Shown here in pieces: positions 7,117 through 16,745 of a DNA stretch of 64,000 bases. The notes under the pieces are model-generated. The model did not search any database, was not told the DNA's origin, and saw only the letters and a list, made by a program, of their open reading frames with translations. The stretch is from Bacteroides sp. (GTDB taxonomy: Bacteria > Bacteroidota > Bacteroidia > Bacteroidales > Muribaculaceae): positions 62,001-126,000 of the forward strand of contig JAMPBJ010000002.1 of NCBI GenBank assembly GCA_023666835.1, written 5' to 3'. Position numbers and translations under genes: made by a program. Numbering within the stretch: the first letter of the stretch is position 1; every line of letters starts with the position of its first letter.

Positions 7117-8655
7117 TTATGAGTCGAATTGCGGTGTCGAATTAAATATTTCTTTGATGGCCAATGATGTGGCGTTGGCAATGTCGGTAGCTGTGACGCC
7201 GTACTCGCCATAGTTCTTTTCGGCAATCTCACCTGCGCGGCCATGGATGAAGGCGGCGATGATGGCAGCCACTTCGGGTTTGTAGCCCTGGGCAATCAGC
7301 GAGGTGAGAATTCCTGTCAATACATCGCCGGCACCGGGGGTAGCGAGAGCCGGGCTGCCCGATGAGTTGAAGTAGATTTTGCCGTCGGGGCGTACCAGTG
7401 CAGTGTAGTGGCCTTTGAGAAGTATGAGTATATTGTAGTATTTTGAAACTTCGAGGGCTTTTTTCAATCGTGCTTCACGCGACTTTTGTTCTCCGAAGAG
7501 ACGGTCAAATTCTCCTTCGTGGGGTGTCAGCACCGAAAGCAGGGGCAGATGGTTGAGCAAATCGGGGCGGCGAGCAATGCAATTCAAGCCATCGGCATCG
7601 ATTACCAAGGGCGTCTTTGCACTTTTGATAAATGTATCGACGGCGGCAATTGTCGACTCCGATGTGCCCAGACCGGGTCCCAGGCCGTAGGCTGAGAAAG
7701 TGCGCCCGGGATTGATGTTGGTGATCATTAGCTGATTGTCGTCGGCTTCAAACATAGCTTCGGGTACTGAAGTCTGTGCTATTTGATAGATGCATTGTGG
7801 GCCGAAGAGTGTCAGCTTGCCGATGCCTGACCGGAGTGCACCGCGAGCTGCAAGCACTGCCGCTCCTCCCATGCCGTAGCGTCCGGCCACCAACAGTCCC
7901 GATCCGAAATCGGCTTTGCTGCAGAAGGGAGAGCGAGGCTTGAGCAGATTCTTGATCTCGGCGGCTTCTACCAGATGGAATGATGTCTTGCGGTTTTCGG
8001 CGATGTCGTTGTTAAGACCGATATCGATCACTTTCCATCGACCGACAAGAGCAGCCTTGTCGGGCATGAAAAATGAGATGTGTGGGAATTGGATGGAAAG
8101 AGTCAGGGAAGCGTTGATGGTGTCGCGTGCAGGCGATTGCATGGTCCAGTCGCCAAACATGCCTGAAGGAATGTCGATCGACACGACCTGTGCGCCCGAT
8201 TCGTTGATATATCTGACAAGCGATTGGAATCCACCATAAAGAGCTTCACGCAACCCCGAACCGAACAATCCGTCAATCACGAGATCGTTGGGGCCAAGCT
8301 CGGGGGTGTTGAACGTGTTGATCACCTCATGGAAATCAGCCTTGGCATATTCTTTGTTTAGCTTGTTGCGGAAGTAGATACAGTCGCTCTTGATGGCAGT
8401 GCCACCGATGTTGAACAGATAGATCGATGGTTTGAAACCGCGTTCGATCAGTTGAATGGCGGTGGCCAACGCATCAGCGCCATTGTTGCCCGGACCGGCA
8501 AAAATGACGGTGCGGCGCGTGGGACGCCAGTATGATGAGATCTCGCCGGCCACGGCTTCAGCCACTCGCTCGACGAGCGAACGTGAGGTGATGGTTTCCG
8601 TCGAAAGAGTTTGACGTTCGATTGCGCGTATATCTTCTGTTGTGAAAAGTTTCAT
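7117..8655 (-). CDS. nnr: Bifunctional NAD(P)H-hydrate epimerase / ADP-dependent dehydratase
   Basis: 512 residues, the normal length for the fused enzyme. The N-terminal YjeF_N half (1-215) has the epimerase nucleotide site G-P-G-N-N-G-A-D-A-L. The C-terminal carbohydrate-kinase-like half (about 225-505) has A-G-R-Y-G-M-G-G-A, G-P-G-L-G-T, V-I-D-A-D-G-L-N, L-T-P-H-E-G-E and the catalytic loop T-P-G-A-G-D-V-L. Together they repair hydrated NADH/NADPH: the epimerase interconverts R and S hydrates and the dehydratase restores NAD(P)H using ADP. Cytosolic. It starts divergently from hpt, with a minus-strand -7 box at 8677-8684. Confidence 0.95.
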   Translation of the reverse strand: MKLFTTEDIRAIERQTLSTETITSRSLVERVAEAVAGEISSYWRPTRRTVIFAGPGNNGADALATAIQLIERGFKPSIYLFNIGGTAIKSDCIYFRNKLNKEYAKADFHEVINTFNTPELGPNDLVIDGLFGSGLREALYGGFQSLVRYINESGAQVVSIDIPSGMFGDWTMQSPARDTINASLTLSIQFPHISFFMPDKAALVGRWKVIDIGLNNDIAENRKTSFHLVEAAEIKNLLKPRSPFCSKADFGSGLLVAGRYGMGGAAVLAARGALRSGIGKLTLFGPQCIYQIAQTSVPEAMFEADDNQLMITNINPGRTFSAYGLGPGLGTSESTIAAVDTFIKSAKTPLVIDADGLNCIARRPDLLNHLPLLSVLTPHEGEFDRLFGEQKSREARLKKALEVSKYYNILILLKGHYTALVRPDGKIYFNSSGSPALATPGAGDVLTGILTSLIAQGYKPEVAAIIAAFIHGRAGEIAEKNYGEYGVTATDIANATSLAIKEIFNSTPQFDS

Positions 8656-8676
8656 GTTGAATTAGGGATAACAACA

Positions 8677-8684
8677 CAAAATTA
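8677..8684 (-). promoter_or_regulatory. Putative -7 box for nnr
   Basis: TAATTTTG on the minus strand fits the Bacteroidota -7 consensus TAnnTTTG, 22 bases ahead of the nnr start. No good -33 partner is visible. Confidence 0.4.
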
Positions 8685-8719
8685 TAAAAATTCTGAGAGA
8701 TTGTCTGAGAAAAAATGCT

Positions 8720-8727
8720 TAATTTTG
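8720..8727 (+). promoter_or_regulatory. Putative -7 box for the hpt operon
   Basis: TAATTTTG, 24 bases before the hpt start and facing the nnr promoter. The -33 element is weak. Confidence 0.45.
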
Positions 8728-8750
8728 CGAAAATTTAATTATACCGACCG

Positions 8751-9302
8751 ATGAAACAGGTTTCATACAAGGGGCTCACATTTGTCCCATATCTTGAAAA
8801 CGACAAGATTATAGAACGAGTGCGCCAACTTGGCCAGCAAATCACAGAGGACTGCAAAGGCCAGCGTCCTCTTTTCCTATGTGTACTCAATGGTGCTTTT
8901 CCGTTTGCTTCCGATCTTTTCCGTTCAGTCGATCTGCCGGATGCCGAGATATCTTTCATACGCTTGAAAAGCTACGAGGGAACTTCGAGCAGCGGTGTCG
9001 TCAAAGAAGTACTCGGACTCGATGAGGACATTGAAGGTCGCACGGTGATTGTGGTGGAAGATATCGTTGATACCGGTCGAACAATCAGCAAACTTGTCGA
9101 CGATCTGAAGACTAAAAATCCGCTTGATGTGAAGATTGCCACCTTGCTTTTCAAACCTGAATCTCTCCAGGCCAACGTCAATCCCGACTATGTCGGCTTT
9201 GAAATACCCTCCGACTTCATCATCGGTTATGGCCTCGACCTTGATGGCCTGGCTCGCAATCTACCCGACATCTGGGTTCTGAGCAAGGAACACGATTCTT
9301 GA
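8751..9302 (+). CDS. hpt: Hypoxanthine phosphoribosyltransferase
   Basis: 183 residues. Type I phosphoribosyltransferase with the PRPP-binding loop V-I-V-V-E-D-I-V-D-T-G-R-T (residues 99-111), V-L-N-G-A-F near residue 45 and the flexible-loop segment K-S-Y-E-G-T-S-S-S-G. The C-terminal V-G-F-E-I-P and G-Y-G-L-D are typical of bacterial Hpt. It salvages hypoxanthine (and usually guanine) to IMP/GMP with PRPP in the cytosol. First gene of a same-strand run with adk and the proline genes; 82 bases separate it from adk. Confidence 0.93.
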   Translation: MKQVSYKGLTFVPYLENDKIIERVRQLGQQITEDCKGQRPLFLCVLNGAFPFASDLFRSVDLPDAEISFIRLKSYEGTSSSGVVKEVLGLDEDIEGRTVIVVEDIVDTGRTISKLVDDLKTKNPLDVKIATLLFKPESLQANVNPDYVGFEIPSDFIIGYGLDLDGLARNLPDIWVLSKEHDS

Positions 9303-9384
9303 AAAAAATACACTTGTCAGCGCACCATAGAACGAAAACGCTTCGTGAAGTGTTTATAAATAATTATAAACTGATTTATTAGAA

Positions 9385-9978
9385 ATGTATAATTTGGTGG
9401 TGTTTGGCGCTCCCGGTAGTGGTAAAGGCACTCAGAGCGCCCGTCTAATCGACGAATACGGACTTTATCATATATCAACCGGCGAACTTCTTCGCGATCA
9501 CATAGCCCGCGATACAGCGCTTGGCCGTGTTGCCGACAGCTACATATCCAAGGGGCAACTGATCCCCGACGATCTGATGATCGATATTCTTGAACACACT
9601 TTGGATTCAAATCCGGCTACAGCCAACGGCGTGATTTTTGATGGTTTTCCCCGAACCATACCACAGGCCAAAGCCTTGAAGAAAATGCTCGCAAAGCGCG
9701 GCTCGAAGGTGCATGCCGTGATCGGACTTGAAGTCGACGACAACGAACTGATTGACCGCCTGCTCAAACGCGGACAGGAAAGCGGCCGTTCTGACGACAA
9801 CCTTGACACGATCAACGAACGGTTGAAGGTCTACAATGATCAGACATCGCCGCTTCGCGAATACTACAAATCTGAAGGTAAATACCACGGCATCAAGGGC
9901 TCGGGAGCCATTGACGATATCTTCAATTCAATCAAAAGTGAGCTGAAGGGCACACGCGAGGAGCCTGCTTCAAAATGA
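9385..9978 (+). CDS. adk: Adenylate kinase
   Basis: 197 residues. P-loop G-A-P-G-S-G-K-G-T at 8-16, AMP-site S-T-G-E-L-L-R, F-D-G-F-P-R-T, and R-G-Q-E-S-G-R-S-D-D in place of a long lid, so this is the short-lid, zinc-free type. It interconverts ATP plus AMP and two ADP. The stop overlaps the proC start by four bases (ATGA), showing tight translational coupling to the proline genes. Confidence 0.95.
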   Translation: MYNLVVFGAPGSGKGTQSARLIDEYGLYHISTGELLRDHIARDTALGRVADSYISKGQLIPDDLMIDILEHTLDSNPATANGVIFDGFPRTIPQAKALKKMLAKRGSKVHAVIGLEVDDNELIDRLLKRGQESGRSDDNLDTINERLKVYNDQTSPLREYYKSEGKYHGIKGSGAIDDIFNSIKSELKGTREEPASK

Positions 9979-10757
9979 ACCGGATCGCTATAATAGGTGC
10001 CGGCAACATGGGTGGCGCCATTGCACGAGCATGGGCTCGCGAGTTTGGCGGACATAATATCACTGTGTCCAATCCATCACAAGGCAAGCTCAATAAGCTC
10101 CGTCAGGAGTTCGATTCACTGCATACCACATCTTCAAATGTTGAAGCGGCAACCGGAGCATCGGTTGTGGTCATCGCTGTCAAGCCTTGGAAACTTGCGC
10201 AAGTCATCGATGAGCTGAAACCATGTCTCGAAGCCCGACTGCTTATCAGTGTGGTTGCCGGCGCGACTCCCGATGATATTGCCGGAATGCTTGAAGGATG
10301 CGAGAAAATGCCGGCAATCGTCTATGCCATACCCAACACGGCCATAGCCACCGGTAAAGGAGTAGTGTTCTATACCGGTCGATCTGTCGATGAAAGCGAC
10401 GGAAAGGATCTCGAGAAACTATTTGCACCGCTTGGCAAATGCTTCGAGGTGGAATTGTGTCAGATGGCAGCCGGCATGGCTGTTTCGTCGTGTGGCATCG
10501 CCTATGCCATGCGCTATATCCGCGCGGCAATGGAGGGAGGGGTTGAACTTGGCCTTACTTCGGCTTTGGCCCAACAGGCGGTCATGCATACACTCGAAGG
10601 TGCTGTGGCTCTTCTTGAGGCCAACGGGTCGCATCCCGAAGAGGAAGTGGACCGTGTGACTACTCCCGGCGGAATCACCATACGAGGTTTGAACGCCATG
10701 GAGGAAGCCGGGTTCAGCGCTTCGATCATCAAGGGTATTCGCGCATCAAAAGCTTAG
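9975..10757 (+). CDS. proC: Pyrroline-5-carboxylate reductase
   Basis: 260 residues. N-terminal Rossmann motif I-G-A-G-N-M-G-G-A-I, then V-V-I-A-V-K-P-W, S-V-V-A-G-A-T, P-N-T-A-I-A-T-G-K-G and the C-terminal dimerisation part with D-R-V-T-T-P-G-G-I-T. It reduces pyrroline-5-carboxylate to proline with NAD(P)H, the last step of the pathway whose first two steps are encoded by the next two genes. ATGA overlap with adk upstream; 15 bases to proB. Confidence 0.95.
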   Translation: MNRIAIIGAGNMGGAIARAWAREFGGHNITVSNPSQGKLNKLRQEFDSLHTTSSNVEAATGASVVVIAVKPWKLAQVIDELKPCLEARLLISVVAGATPDDIAGMLEGCEKMPAIVYAIPNTAIATGKGVVFYTGRSVDESDGKDLEKLFAPLGKCFEVELCQMAAGMAVSSCGIAYAMRYIRAAMEGGVELGLTSALAQQAVMHTLEGAVALLEANGSHPEEEVDRVTTPGGITIRGLNAMEEAGFSASIIKGIRASKA

Positions 10758-10772
10758 ATCCCATCTTAACAT

Positions 10773-11867
10773 ATGAACGAAAAGAATTACCGGCGTGTGG
10801 CTGTCAAGATTGGCAGCAATGTGTTGAGCAGATCTGACGGCATGCTTGATATCACTCGCATGTCGTCGTTGGTCGATCAGGTGGCAGCATTGCGTGGCGC
10901 CGGCATTGAGGTGATCATGATATCTTCCGGAGCCGTGGCCAGCGGTCACAGCGAGTTGCGTGGCGTTGAAACCCGTGCTCTCGACAGCGTGGAGCAACGT
11001 CAATTGTATTCGGCCGTCGGACAGGCCAAGCTCATCAATCGCTACTATGAACTGTTCAGGGAGCATCATCTTGCCGTCGGTCAGGTGCTTACCATGAAGG
11101 AAAGTTTTGCCACCCGGCGACACTATCTCAACCAGCGCGGATGCATGGAGGTGATGCTCGAGGCCGGAGTGATCCCTATAGTCAATGAAAACGACACAAT
11201 ATCGGTCACTGAACTGATGTTTACCGATAACGATGAGCTTTCCGGCTTGATTGCAACGATGATGAATGTCGATGCTTTGATCATTTTGAGCAATGTCGAC
11301 GGAATATATACCGGTGCTCCCGACGAAGCTTCGTCGCGTCTGCTCGAAGTCGTTGCTCCTGATGATGATCTGTCGAGATATATCAAGCCACAGCGATCGG
11401 GATTCGGTCGAGGAGGCATGATCACCAAGTGTGGCATTGCTCGGAAAGTGGCTGCCGAGGGCATTGAGGTGATCATTGCCAATGGAAAGACTGACAATGT
11501 GCTGCCCCGGCTTTTGATCGAGAATGATCCCGCATTGCGTTCAACAAGATTCATTCCGAGCAGCGATGAAATTTCGAGCATCAAGCGATGGATGGCTCAT
11601 AGCTCCGGATTTGCCAAAGGAGCCGTCACTCTCAATAGCGGAGCGTTGGCTCGTCTGACAGGTTATGAAGCCGTAAGCCTGTTGCCCGTGGGTGTGACGG
11701 AGATTGAAGGCGAATGGGAGAAGGATGATCTGATTAATATTCTATCGCCCGATAAAGATGTTGTCGGTGTGGGACGTGCTGCATATTCCAGTGTAGAGGC
11801 TGCCGCTGCTATCGGGCAGCATGACCAACGCCCGCTGGTGCACTATGATTATTTGTATATAAAATGA
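10773..11867 (+). CDS. proB: Glutamate 5-kinase with PUA domain
   Basis: 364 residues. Amino-acid kinase domain (1-260) with V-K-I-G-S-N-V-L, M-I-S-S-G-A-V-A-S-G, N-E-N-D-T-I-S, N-V-D-G-I-Y-T and G-R-G-G-M-I-T-K, followed by a C-terminal PUA domain (about 275-362). It phosphorylates glutamate to gamma-glutamyl phosphate, the committed step of proline synthesis; ProB of this type is usually inhibited by proline. The stop overlaps proA by four bases (ATGA). Confidence 0.95.
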   Translation: MNEKNYRRVAVKIGSNVLSRSDGMLDITRMSSLVDQVAALRGAGIEVIMISSGAVASGHSELRGVETRALDSVEQRQLYSAVGQAKLINRYYELFREHHLAVGQVLTMKESFATRRHYLNQRGCMEVMLEAGVIPIVNENDTISVTELMFTDNDELSGLIATMMNVDALIILSNVDGIYTGAPDEASSRLLEVVAPDDDLSRYIKPQRSGFGRGGMITKCGIARKVAAEGIEVIIANGKTDNVLPRLLIENDPALRSTRFIPSSDEISSIKRWMAHSSGFAKGAVTLNSGALARLTGYEAVSLLPVGVTEIEGEWEKDDLINILSPDKDVVGVGRAAYSSVEAAAAIGQHDQRPLVHYDYLYIK

Positions 11868-13114
11868 GCGAAACAACTGTGATGATCGAGAAGGCGCGTA
11901 GAGCGTCGTTTTCTCTCCAATCGATTTCGGCCGATGAAATGGCGGATATATTGCGCGACATCGCCGACGAATTGGTTAAGCATTCAGCCGCGATACTCGA
12001 AGCCAATCGCCTTGACTTGTCGAAAATGGATCAGTCCAACCCTATGTACGACCGTCTGAAGTTGACACCCGAACGCATCGAGGCGATAGCTTCCGACATG
12101 CGCAACGTAGCATCGTTGCCGTCGCCGGTAGGCCGCGTGCTCGATGAACGTACACTCGACAACGGGCTCCATATACGTAAGATCTCCGTGCCTTTCGGTG
12201 TGATTGGAGTGATATTTGAAGCACGACCAAATGTGAGTTGCGATGTAGCATCGTTGTGTCTGCGTTCGGGCAATGCATGTGTGCTAAAGGGAGGACACGA
12301 TGCTGCTTGTTCAAACCAAGCATTGGTCGATGTGATTCGTCGGGTGCTCAGACGTCGTAATGTCGACGAAAATGCTGTCACCCTTCTTCCTCCCACTCGT
12401 GAGGCCACGGCAGAGATGCTTGAGGCCCGGGGACTGGTTGACCTTGTGATTCCGCGTGGCAGCAGTGGCCTGATCAAGTTTGTTAGAGAGAATGCAAGGA
12501 TACCGGTAATCGAAACCGGGGCCGGAGTGTGTCATGTGTATATGCATGCATCGGCCGATGTCGGAATGACGTCGGGGATTGTATGCAATGCAAAGACGCG
12601 CCGTGTCAGCGTGTGTAATGCTCTCGATTGCTTTCTGATCGACGTTTCGAGAGTGGACAATTTGCCGGAAATAGCCTGGCCCTTGGCCCGCAAGGGCGTG
12701 AAGATGTATGCCGATCCTCGTGCCATGAAAGCACTCCGCGGCTACTATCCCAACGAATTGTTGCTCGAAGCAACGACCGAAAGTTTCGGCACTGAATTTC
12801 TGTCGCTTACCATGGCGATCCATGTGGTCGACGGCATTGACGAAGCAATCGAGCATATACGTCGTTATGGATCAGGTCACAGCGAATCGATCGTCACCGA
12901 AGATGAAGAAGCTGCAGCCATGTTCTGCCAACAGGTTGATGCTGCGTGTGTCTATGTCAATGCACCCACTTCGTGGACCGATGGCGCTCAGTTCGGGCTG
13001 GGAGCCGAAATCGGTATTTCGACCCAGAAGCTGCATGCACGTGGACCGATGGCTCTGCGTGAGTTGACCACCTATAAATGGGTCATCATCGGCCACGGAC
13101 AATTGCGCCCATGA
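11864..13114 (+). CDS. proA: Gamma-glutamyl phosphate reductase
   Basis: 416 residues, normal length. Aldehyde-dehydrogenase fold with F-G-V-I-G-V-I-F-E-A-R-P-N-V, G-N-A-C-V-L-K-G-G, V-I-P-R-G-S-S-G-L and the segment N-A-K-T-R-R-V-S-V-C-N-A bearing the catalytic cysteine. It reduces gamma-glutamyl phosphate to glutamate semialdehyde with NADPH. Translationally coupled to proB. It ends the hpt-adk-proCBA run; a new promoter for the next gene begins 24 bases later and no clear terminator is seen. Confidence 0.95.
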   Translation: MSETTVMIEKARRASFSLQSISADEMADILRDIADELVKHSAAILEANRLDLSKMDQSNPMYDRLKLTPERIEAIASDMRNVASLPSPVGRVLDERTLDNGLHIRKISVPFGVIGVIFEARPNVSCDVASLCLRSGNACVLKGGHDAACSNQALVDVIRRVLRRRNVDENAVTLLPPTREATAEMLEARGLVDLVIPRGSSGLIKFVRENARIPVIETGAGVCHVYMHASADVGMTSGIVCNAKTRRVSVCNALDCFLIDVSRVDNLPEIAWPLARKGVKMYADPRAMKALRGYYPNELLLEATTESFGTEFLSLTMAIHVVDGIDEAIEHIRRYGSGHSESIVTEDEEAAAMFCQQVDAACVYVNAPTSWTDGAQFGLGAEIGISTQKLHARGPMALRELTTYKWVIIGHGQLRP

Positions 13115-13137
13115 TCACGAAGAATCTGAGCCGAATG

Positions 13138-13169
13138 TTTGAATAGGTCAGTTGATTGTGTTAACTTTG
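13138..13169 (+). promoter_or_regulatory. Bacteroidota-type promoter for the permease-ribBA operon
   Basis: TTTG (13138-13141), 20 bases, then TAACTTTG (13162-13169): an exact match to the -33/-7 consensus. The transcript would have a leader of about 65 bases. Confidence 0.75.
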
Positions 13170-13239
13170 CAAAGCGTTTAAGTCGCATAGACCGGCTTGT
13201 TGACCGGTTGGTAGAAACAGATATCCAATAAGAATCGAA

Positions 13240-15171
13240 ATGCTCAGAGTGAAAAGACTTTACACGTTTGTGCTGCAGAGTTTCCTGCCTCTGTTTGTCA
13301 TGACGTTTTTCATATGTCTGTTCATCGTGCTGATGCAGTTTTTATGGCGCTATATCGACGATTTGGTCGGTAAAGGGCTTGGTATCGATGTGCTTGGCGA
13401 ATTGTTTTTCTACGCCGCTTTGACCATGATACCCATGGCATTGCCACTTGCTATTCTGTTGGCGAGTCTGATGACTTTTGGCAACCTCGGCGAGCATTTC
13501 GAACTTACTGCTATGAAGGCCTCGGGAGTGTCGCTCATTAGAGTGATGCGTCCGCTGATTATCCTGATGGTGTTTATCGCCGTCGGAGCGTTTTTCTTCC
13601 AGAACAACGTGTTGCCCATCGCGCAGACCAAAATGTACACATTGCTTTATTCCATGAAGCAGAAGTCGCCTGAGTTGGAAATCCCCGAAGGGGTGTTCTA
13701 TGATCAGATCCCCGGCTATAATCTGTTTGTCGAAAGCAAAAACCGAGACAACGGCATGCTATATGGAGTAATGATCTACGACATGTCGAAGGGATTCGAC
13801 AATGCCAACATCATACTTTCGGATTCCGGCAAATTGGCCATGATGGACGATAAGCAGCACCTCTATCTGCAGTTGTGGAACGGCGAGTCGTTTGAGAATC
13901 TTCGCGATGCCAACCGCGGCATGAAGAATGTGCCGTATCGCAGGGAATCATTCACAAAAAAGGATATTCTGGTGAAGTTCGATGCCAACTTCAACCGCAT
14001 GGATGAGGAGGGGATGCGCAACCAATACGTCGGCAAAAACATTTCGGAACTTCGCGAAACGATCGACTCGCTTAATCTTTATATCGACAGCGTGGGCACT
14101 TCCTATGGCACTTTGGTGGCCGAGGCTCCCACTTTCGGCCTGCAATACTACCGACAGGTGCCCTCCGACACCGGTATGGTGCGTCAGAAAGTGCCCGACG
14201 TGAAACTCGTCACGCCGATGAATGTCGATTCGCTGTTTAAGGGTGCCAGTGCAGCAGCACGAGCCGCCTATCTGCGCGTTGCCATCAATAAAGCCACTTC
14301 GGTGCGCCAGGATCACGAGTTCCGCGGACTGGTGATGAAGGATGAACGCAAACTCGTCAGACGTCACGACATAGAGATGCAGCGAAAGTTCACACTGTCG
14401 TTTGCCTGCATCATATTTTTCTTTATAGGCGCGCCGCTAGGTGCCATCATTCGCAAAGGTGGTCTTGGAACTCCGCTGGTGATATCCGTGCTTCTGTTTA
14501 TATTCTATTATATAATCGACAATACGGGTTATAAGATGGCCCGCGACGGCAAAGTGGTCGTATGGGCAGGCATCTGGCTTAGCTCGGCAGTACTCTTGCC
14601 GCTGGGCATTTTCTTTACTTACAAGGCTGTGCACGATTCGGCTCTGTTCAACAAGGATGCCTATCTCAATTTCTTCCGTCGCTTGATCGGCAGCCATCAG
14701 GTGCGCCACATTGTGGCTAAGGAGACGGTGATTGAAGATGTGGACAATGTTCGAGCACTCGAAAGCCTGACAGCTCTGCAGAACATGACCCGTCGATATT
14801 TGGAGGAGAACGCCGCGCATCCTTCTTACCTATCGTATTGGATCAAAGGATATGATCGCGAAGGTCTAAAGAAAATTTCCGCGGTGCTTGAGTCGACGGT
14901 TGAATATCTCTCCAACACAAAAGATAAGCTTATAGTCAACAAACTGATGGACTACCCCATGCTCCGCAGTCTGTGGCTTTATCATCCCACGGGCGTTAAG
15001 GCCGTAGCGTGGGCTGCAATAATCATCTTCCCCATCGGATTGCCTGTTTATCTGATCGGTCGCCATCAGCTCCGGCTGTTGCGAGACGAGATCAAGAAGA
15101 TCGACAAGGTGAGCGAGGAACTGAAACAATATTATCTAACCGACGAAACCGAAGAAAAAGATGGACAATAA
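13240..15171 (+). CDS. LptF/LptG (YjgP/YjgQ)-family permease
   Basis: 643 residues. Three membrane segments at the N-terminus (about 12-34, 50-75, 100-120), a large periplasmic domain (about 120-380), three more segments (about 385-470) and an extra C-terminal hydrophobic segment (585-607) after a cytoplasmic stretch. The [16 protein letters not shown] motif is a family hallmark. In the Lpt system such permeases pair with the LptB ATPase to extract lipopolysaccharide from the inner membrane. It is longer than E. coli LptF/G because of the large central and C-terminal parts. The end overlaps ribBA by 11 bases. Confidence 0.88.
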   Translation: MLRVKRLYTFVLQSFLPLFVMTFFICLFIVLMQFLWRYIDDLVGKGLGIDVLGELFFYAALTMIPMALPLAILLASLMTFGNLGEHFELTAMKASGVSLIRVMRPLIILMVFIAVGAFFFQNNVLPIAQTKMYTLLYSMKQKSPELEIPEGVFYDQIPGYNLFVESKNRDNGMLYGVMIYDMSKGFDNANIILSDSGKLAMMDDKQHLYLQLWNGESFENLRDANRGMKNVPYRRESFTKKDILVKFDANFNRMDEEGMRNQYVGKNISELRETIDSLNLYIDSVGTSYGTLVAEAPTFGLQYYRQVPSDTGMVRQKVPDVKLVTPMNVDSLFKGASAAARAAYLRVAINKATSVRQDHEFRGLVMKDERKLVRRHDIEMQRKFTLSFACIIFFFIGAPLGAIIRKGGLGTPLVISVLLFIFYYIIDNTGYKMARDGKVVVWAGIWLSSAVLLPLGIFFTYKAVHDSALFNKDAYLNFFRRLIGSHQVRHIVAKETVIEDVDNVRALESLTALQNMTRRYLEENAAHPSYLSYWIKGYDREGLKKISAVLESTVEYLSNTKDKLIVNKLMDYPMLRSLWLYHPTGVKAVAWAAIIIFPIGLPVYLIGRHQLRLLRDEIKKIDKVSEELKQYYLTDETEEKDGQ

Positions 15172-16375
15172 TATAAAACTCAATACTATCGAAGAGGCTC
15201 TTGAGGATTTCAAGGCAGGCAAGTTTGTGATCGTGGTCGACGATGAGGATCGCGAAAATGAAGGCGATCTGATAATGGCCGCCGAAAAGGTGACTCCTGA
15301 GGCAGTGAACTTCATGATCACGAACGCTCGAGGCGAACTGTGTGCTCCGCTGACTCTGTCGCGGTGTCGTGAATTGGATCTCGCCCATCAGGTTGTAGAC
15401 AACACGTCGATGCTCGGAACTCCGTTTACCATCACGGTCGACCTTTTGAAGGGTTGTACTACCGGTGTTTCAGCTCATGACCGCGCTGCCACTCTTCGTG
15501 CACTCGCCGACCCCGCATCAGTGGCTTCTGATTTCGGCCGACCCGGCCACGTCCATCCACTGTATGCACAGGACGAAGGTGTGCTTCGCCGACCGGGTCA
15601 CACTGAAGCCGGTGTTGACCTTGCACGACTTTCAGGCTTGCAGCCTGCCGCCACACTTATCGAGATTCTGAATGAGGATGGCACGATGGCCCGTCTGCCC
15701 CAGCTTCGCAAGAAAGCCGACGAGTGGGGGTTGAAGCTGATATCGATCCGCGATCTTATAGCCTACCGAATGAAGAGCGAAAGCTCAGTGGAGCGAGGTG
15801 TAGAGGTTGATATGCCGACATCCTATGGGCATTTTCGCCTGATCCCTTTCCGCCAGAAGGATAACGGTCTTGAGCATATTGCACTGATCAAAGGCGATGT
15901 GACCACCGATGAGCCGGTGCTTCTCCGTGTGCATTCATCGTGTGCAACAGGTGATATTTTCGGTTCACAGCGCTGCGACTGCGGAGAGCAGCTACACAAG
16001 GCTATGCAGATGGTCGAAAAAGAGGGTCGAGGTGTTATACTGTATCTAAACCAGGAGGGCCGAGGCATTGGTCTCATGGATAAAATCCGTGCCTACAAGC
16101 TTCAGGAAGAGGGGGTCGACACGGTAGATGCCAATCTTCGGCTGGGTCATAAGGCCGACGAACGCGACTATGGTGTGGGCGCCCAGATACTTTATCAGTT
16201 GGGCGTCAGGAAAATGCATCTGATGACCAACAACCCGGTGAAACGCATCGGATTGGAGGGATATGGGCTTGAAGTGGTAGAGAATGTGCCGATTGAAACG
16301 ACCCCCAACGAGTACAACCGCTTCTACATGCACACCAAAAAGGAGCGTATGGGCCACACGCTCGACAATGTCTGA
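15161..16375 (+). CDS. ribBA: Bifunctional 3,4-dihydroxy-2-butanone 4-phosphate synthase / GTP cyclohydrolase II
   Basis: 404 residues. RibB half (1-205) with [17 protein letters not shown] and R-P-G-H-V; RibA half (about 210-400) with the zinc ligands in [15 protein letters not shown] and N-Q-E-G-R-G-I-G-L. The enzyme makes both precursors of the riboflavin pathway, from ribulose 5-phosphate and GTP. Its start lies inside the 3' end of the permease gene, so the two share an operon without sharing a pathway. A solo IS end begins 14 bases after its stop. Confidence 0.95.
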   Translation: MDNNIKLNTIEEALEDFKAGKFVIVVDDEDRENEGDLIMAAEKVTPEAVNFMITNARGELCAPLTLSRCRELDLAHQVVDNTSMLGTPFTITVDLLKGCTTGVSAHDRAATLRALADPASVASDFGRPGHVHPLYAQDEGVLRRPGHTEAGVDLARLSGLQPAATLIEILNEDGTMARLPQLRKKADEWGLKLISIRDLIAYRMKSESSVERGVEVDMPTSYGHFRLIPFRQKDNGLEHIALIKGDVTTDEPVLLRVHSSCATGDIFGSQRCDCGEQLHKAMQMVEKEGRGVILYLNQEGRGIGLMDKIRAYKLQEEGVDTVDANLRLGHKADERDYGVGAQILYQLGVRKMHLMTNNPVKRIGLEGYGLEVVENVPIETTPNEYNRFYMHTKKERMGHTLDNV

Positions 16376-16389
16376 CATCCGGATTTGAT

Positions 16390-16584
16390 TTTAGAGCCTG
16401 TTCCATAATATTTGTTAATGATAGAACGGCCAGTCATTGAACAGGTTTGGTAGGGTGAAGAAGGAGCAATGGGGCGCCGTTGTGACTGATGAGCACTGCC
16501 AAGGATGTCAATGAATGTCCGAGGCGAAGGTAACTTTCCTCCGCCCAACAATTCGGTGGTCAGATTTTGCATAATGTGAGCTTG
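16390..16584 (+). repeat. Solo IS end (copy of the IS right end, inverted)
   Basis: These roughly 195 bases match the reverse complement of 5663-5857 from the terminus TTTTAGAGCCTGTTCC through GTGAGCTTG with scattered substitutions and little indel. It covers the noncoding right end of the IS almost exactly from its tip to the transposase stop, with no transposase remnant. It fills the gap between ribBA and the gyrB promoter and contains no gene. Confidence 0.85.
16462..16489 (+). repeat. Subterminal palindrome module in the solo end
   Basis: AAGGAGC, then CAATGG-ggcg-CCGTTG (one T-G wobble replaces an A-T pair), then TGACTGA, about 73 bases from the element tip. Confidence 0.7.
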
Positions 16585-16638
16585 AAATTTGTCTGTGGCA
16601 TCGGTGCGGAAAAAGGGAAGAAAAAGTTGCACCGGCGC

Positions 16639-16669
16639 TTTGATTTTGGCGAATTTTTTTGTAACTTTG
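16639..16669 (+). promoter_or_regulatory. gyrB promoter
   Basis: TTTG (16639-16642), 19 bases, TAACTTTG (16662-16669): consensus Bacteroidota promoter, giving a leader of about 70 bases before gyrB. Confidence 0.75.
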
Positions 16670-16745
16670 TTGCATGTTGGGTTCGGCTCCACGATGGTGT
16701 CGCCCCGACTTGTAAAAATGTTTAAATATCTGTAAGTCATAGAAT

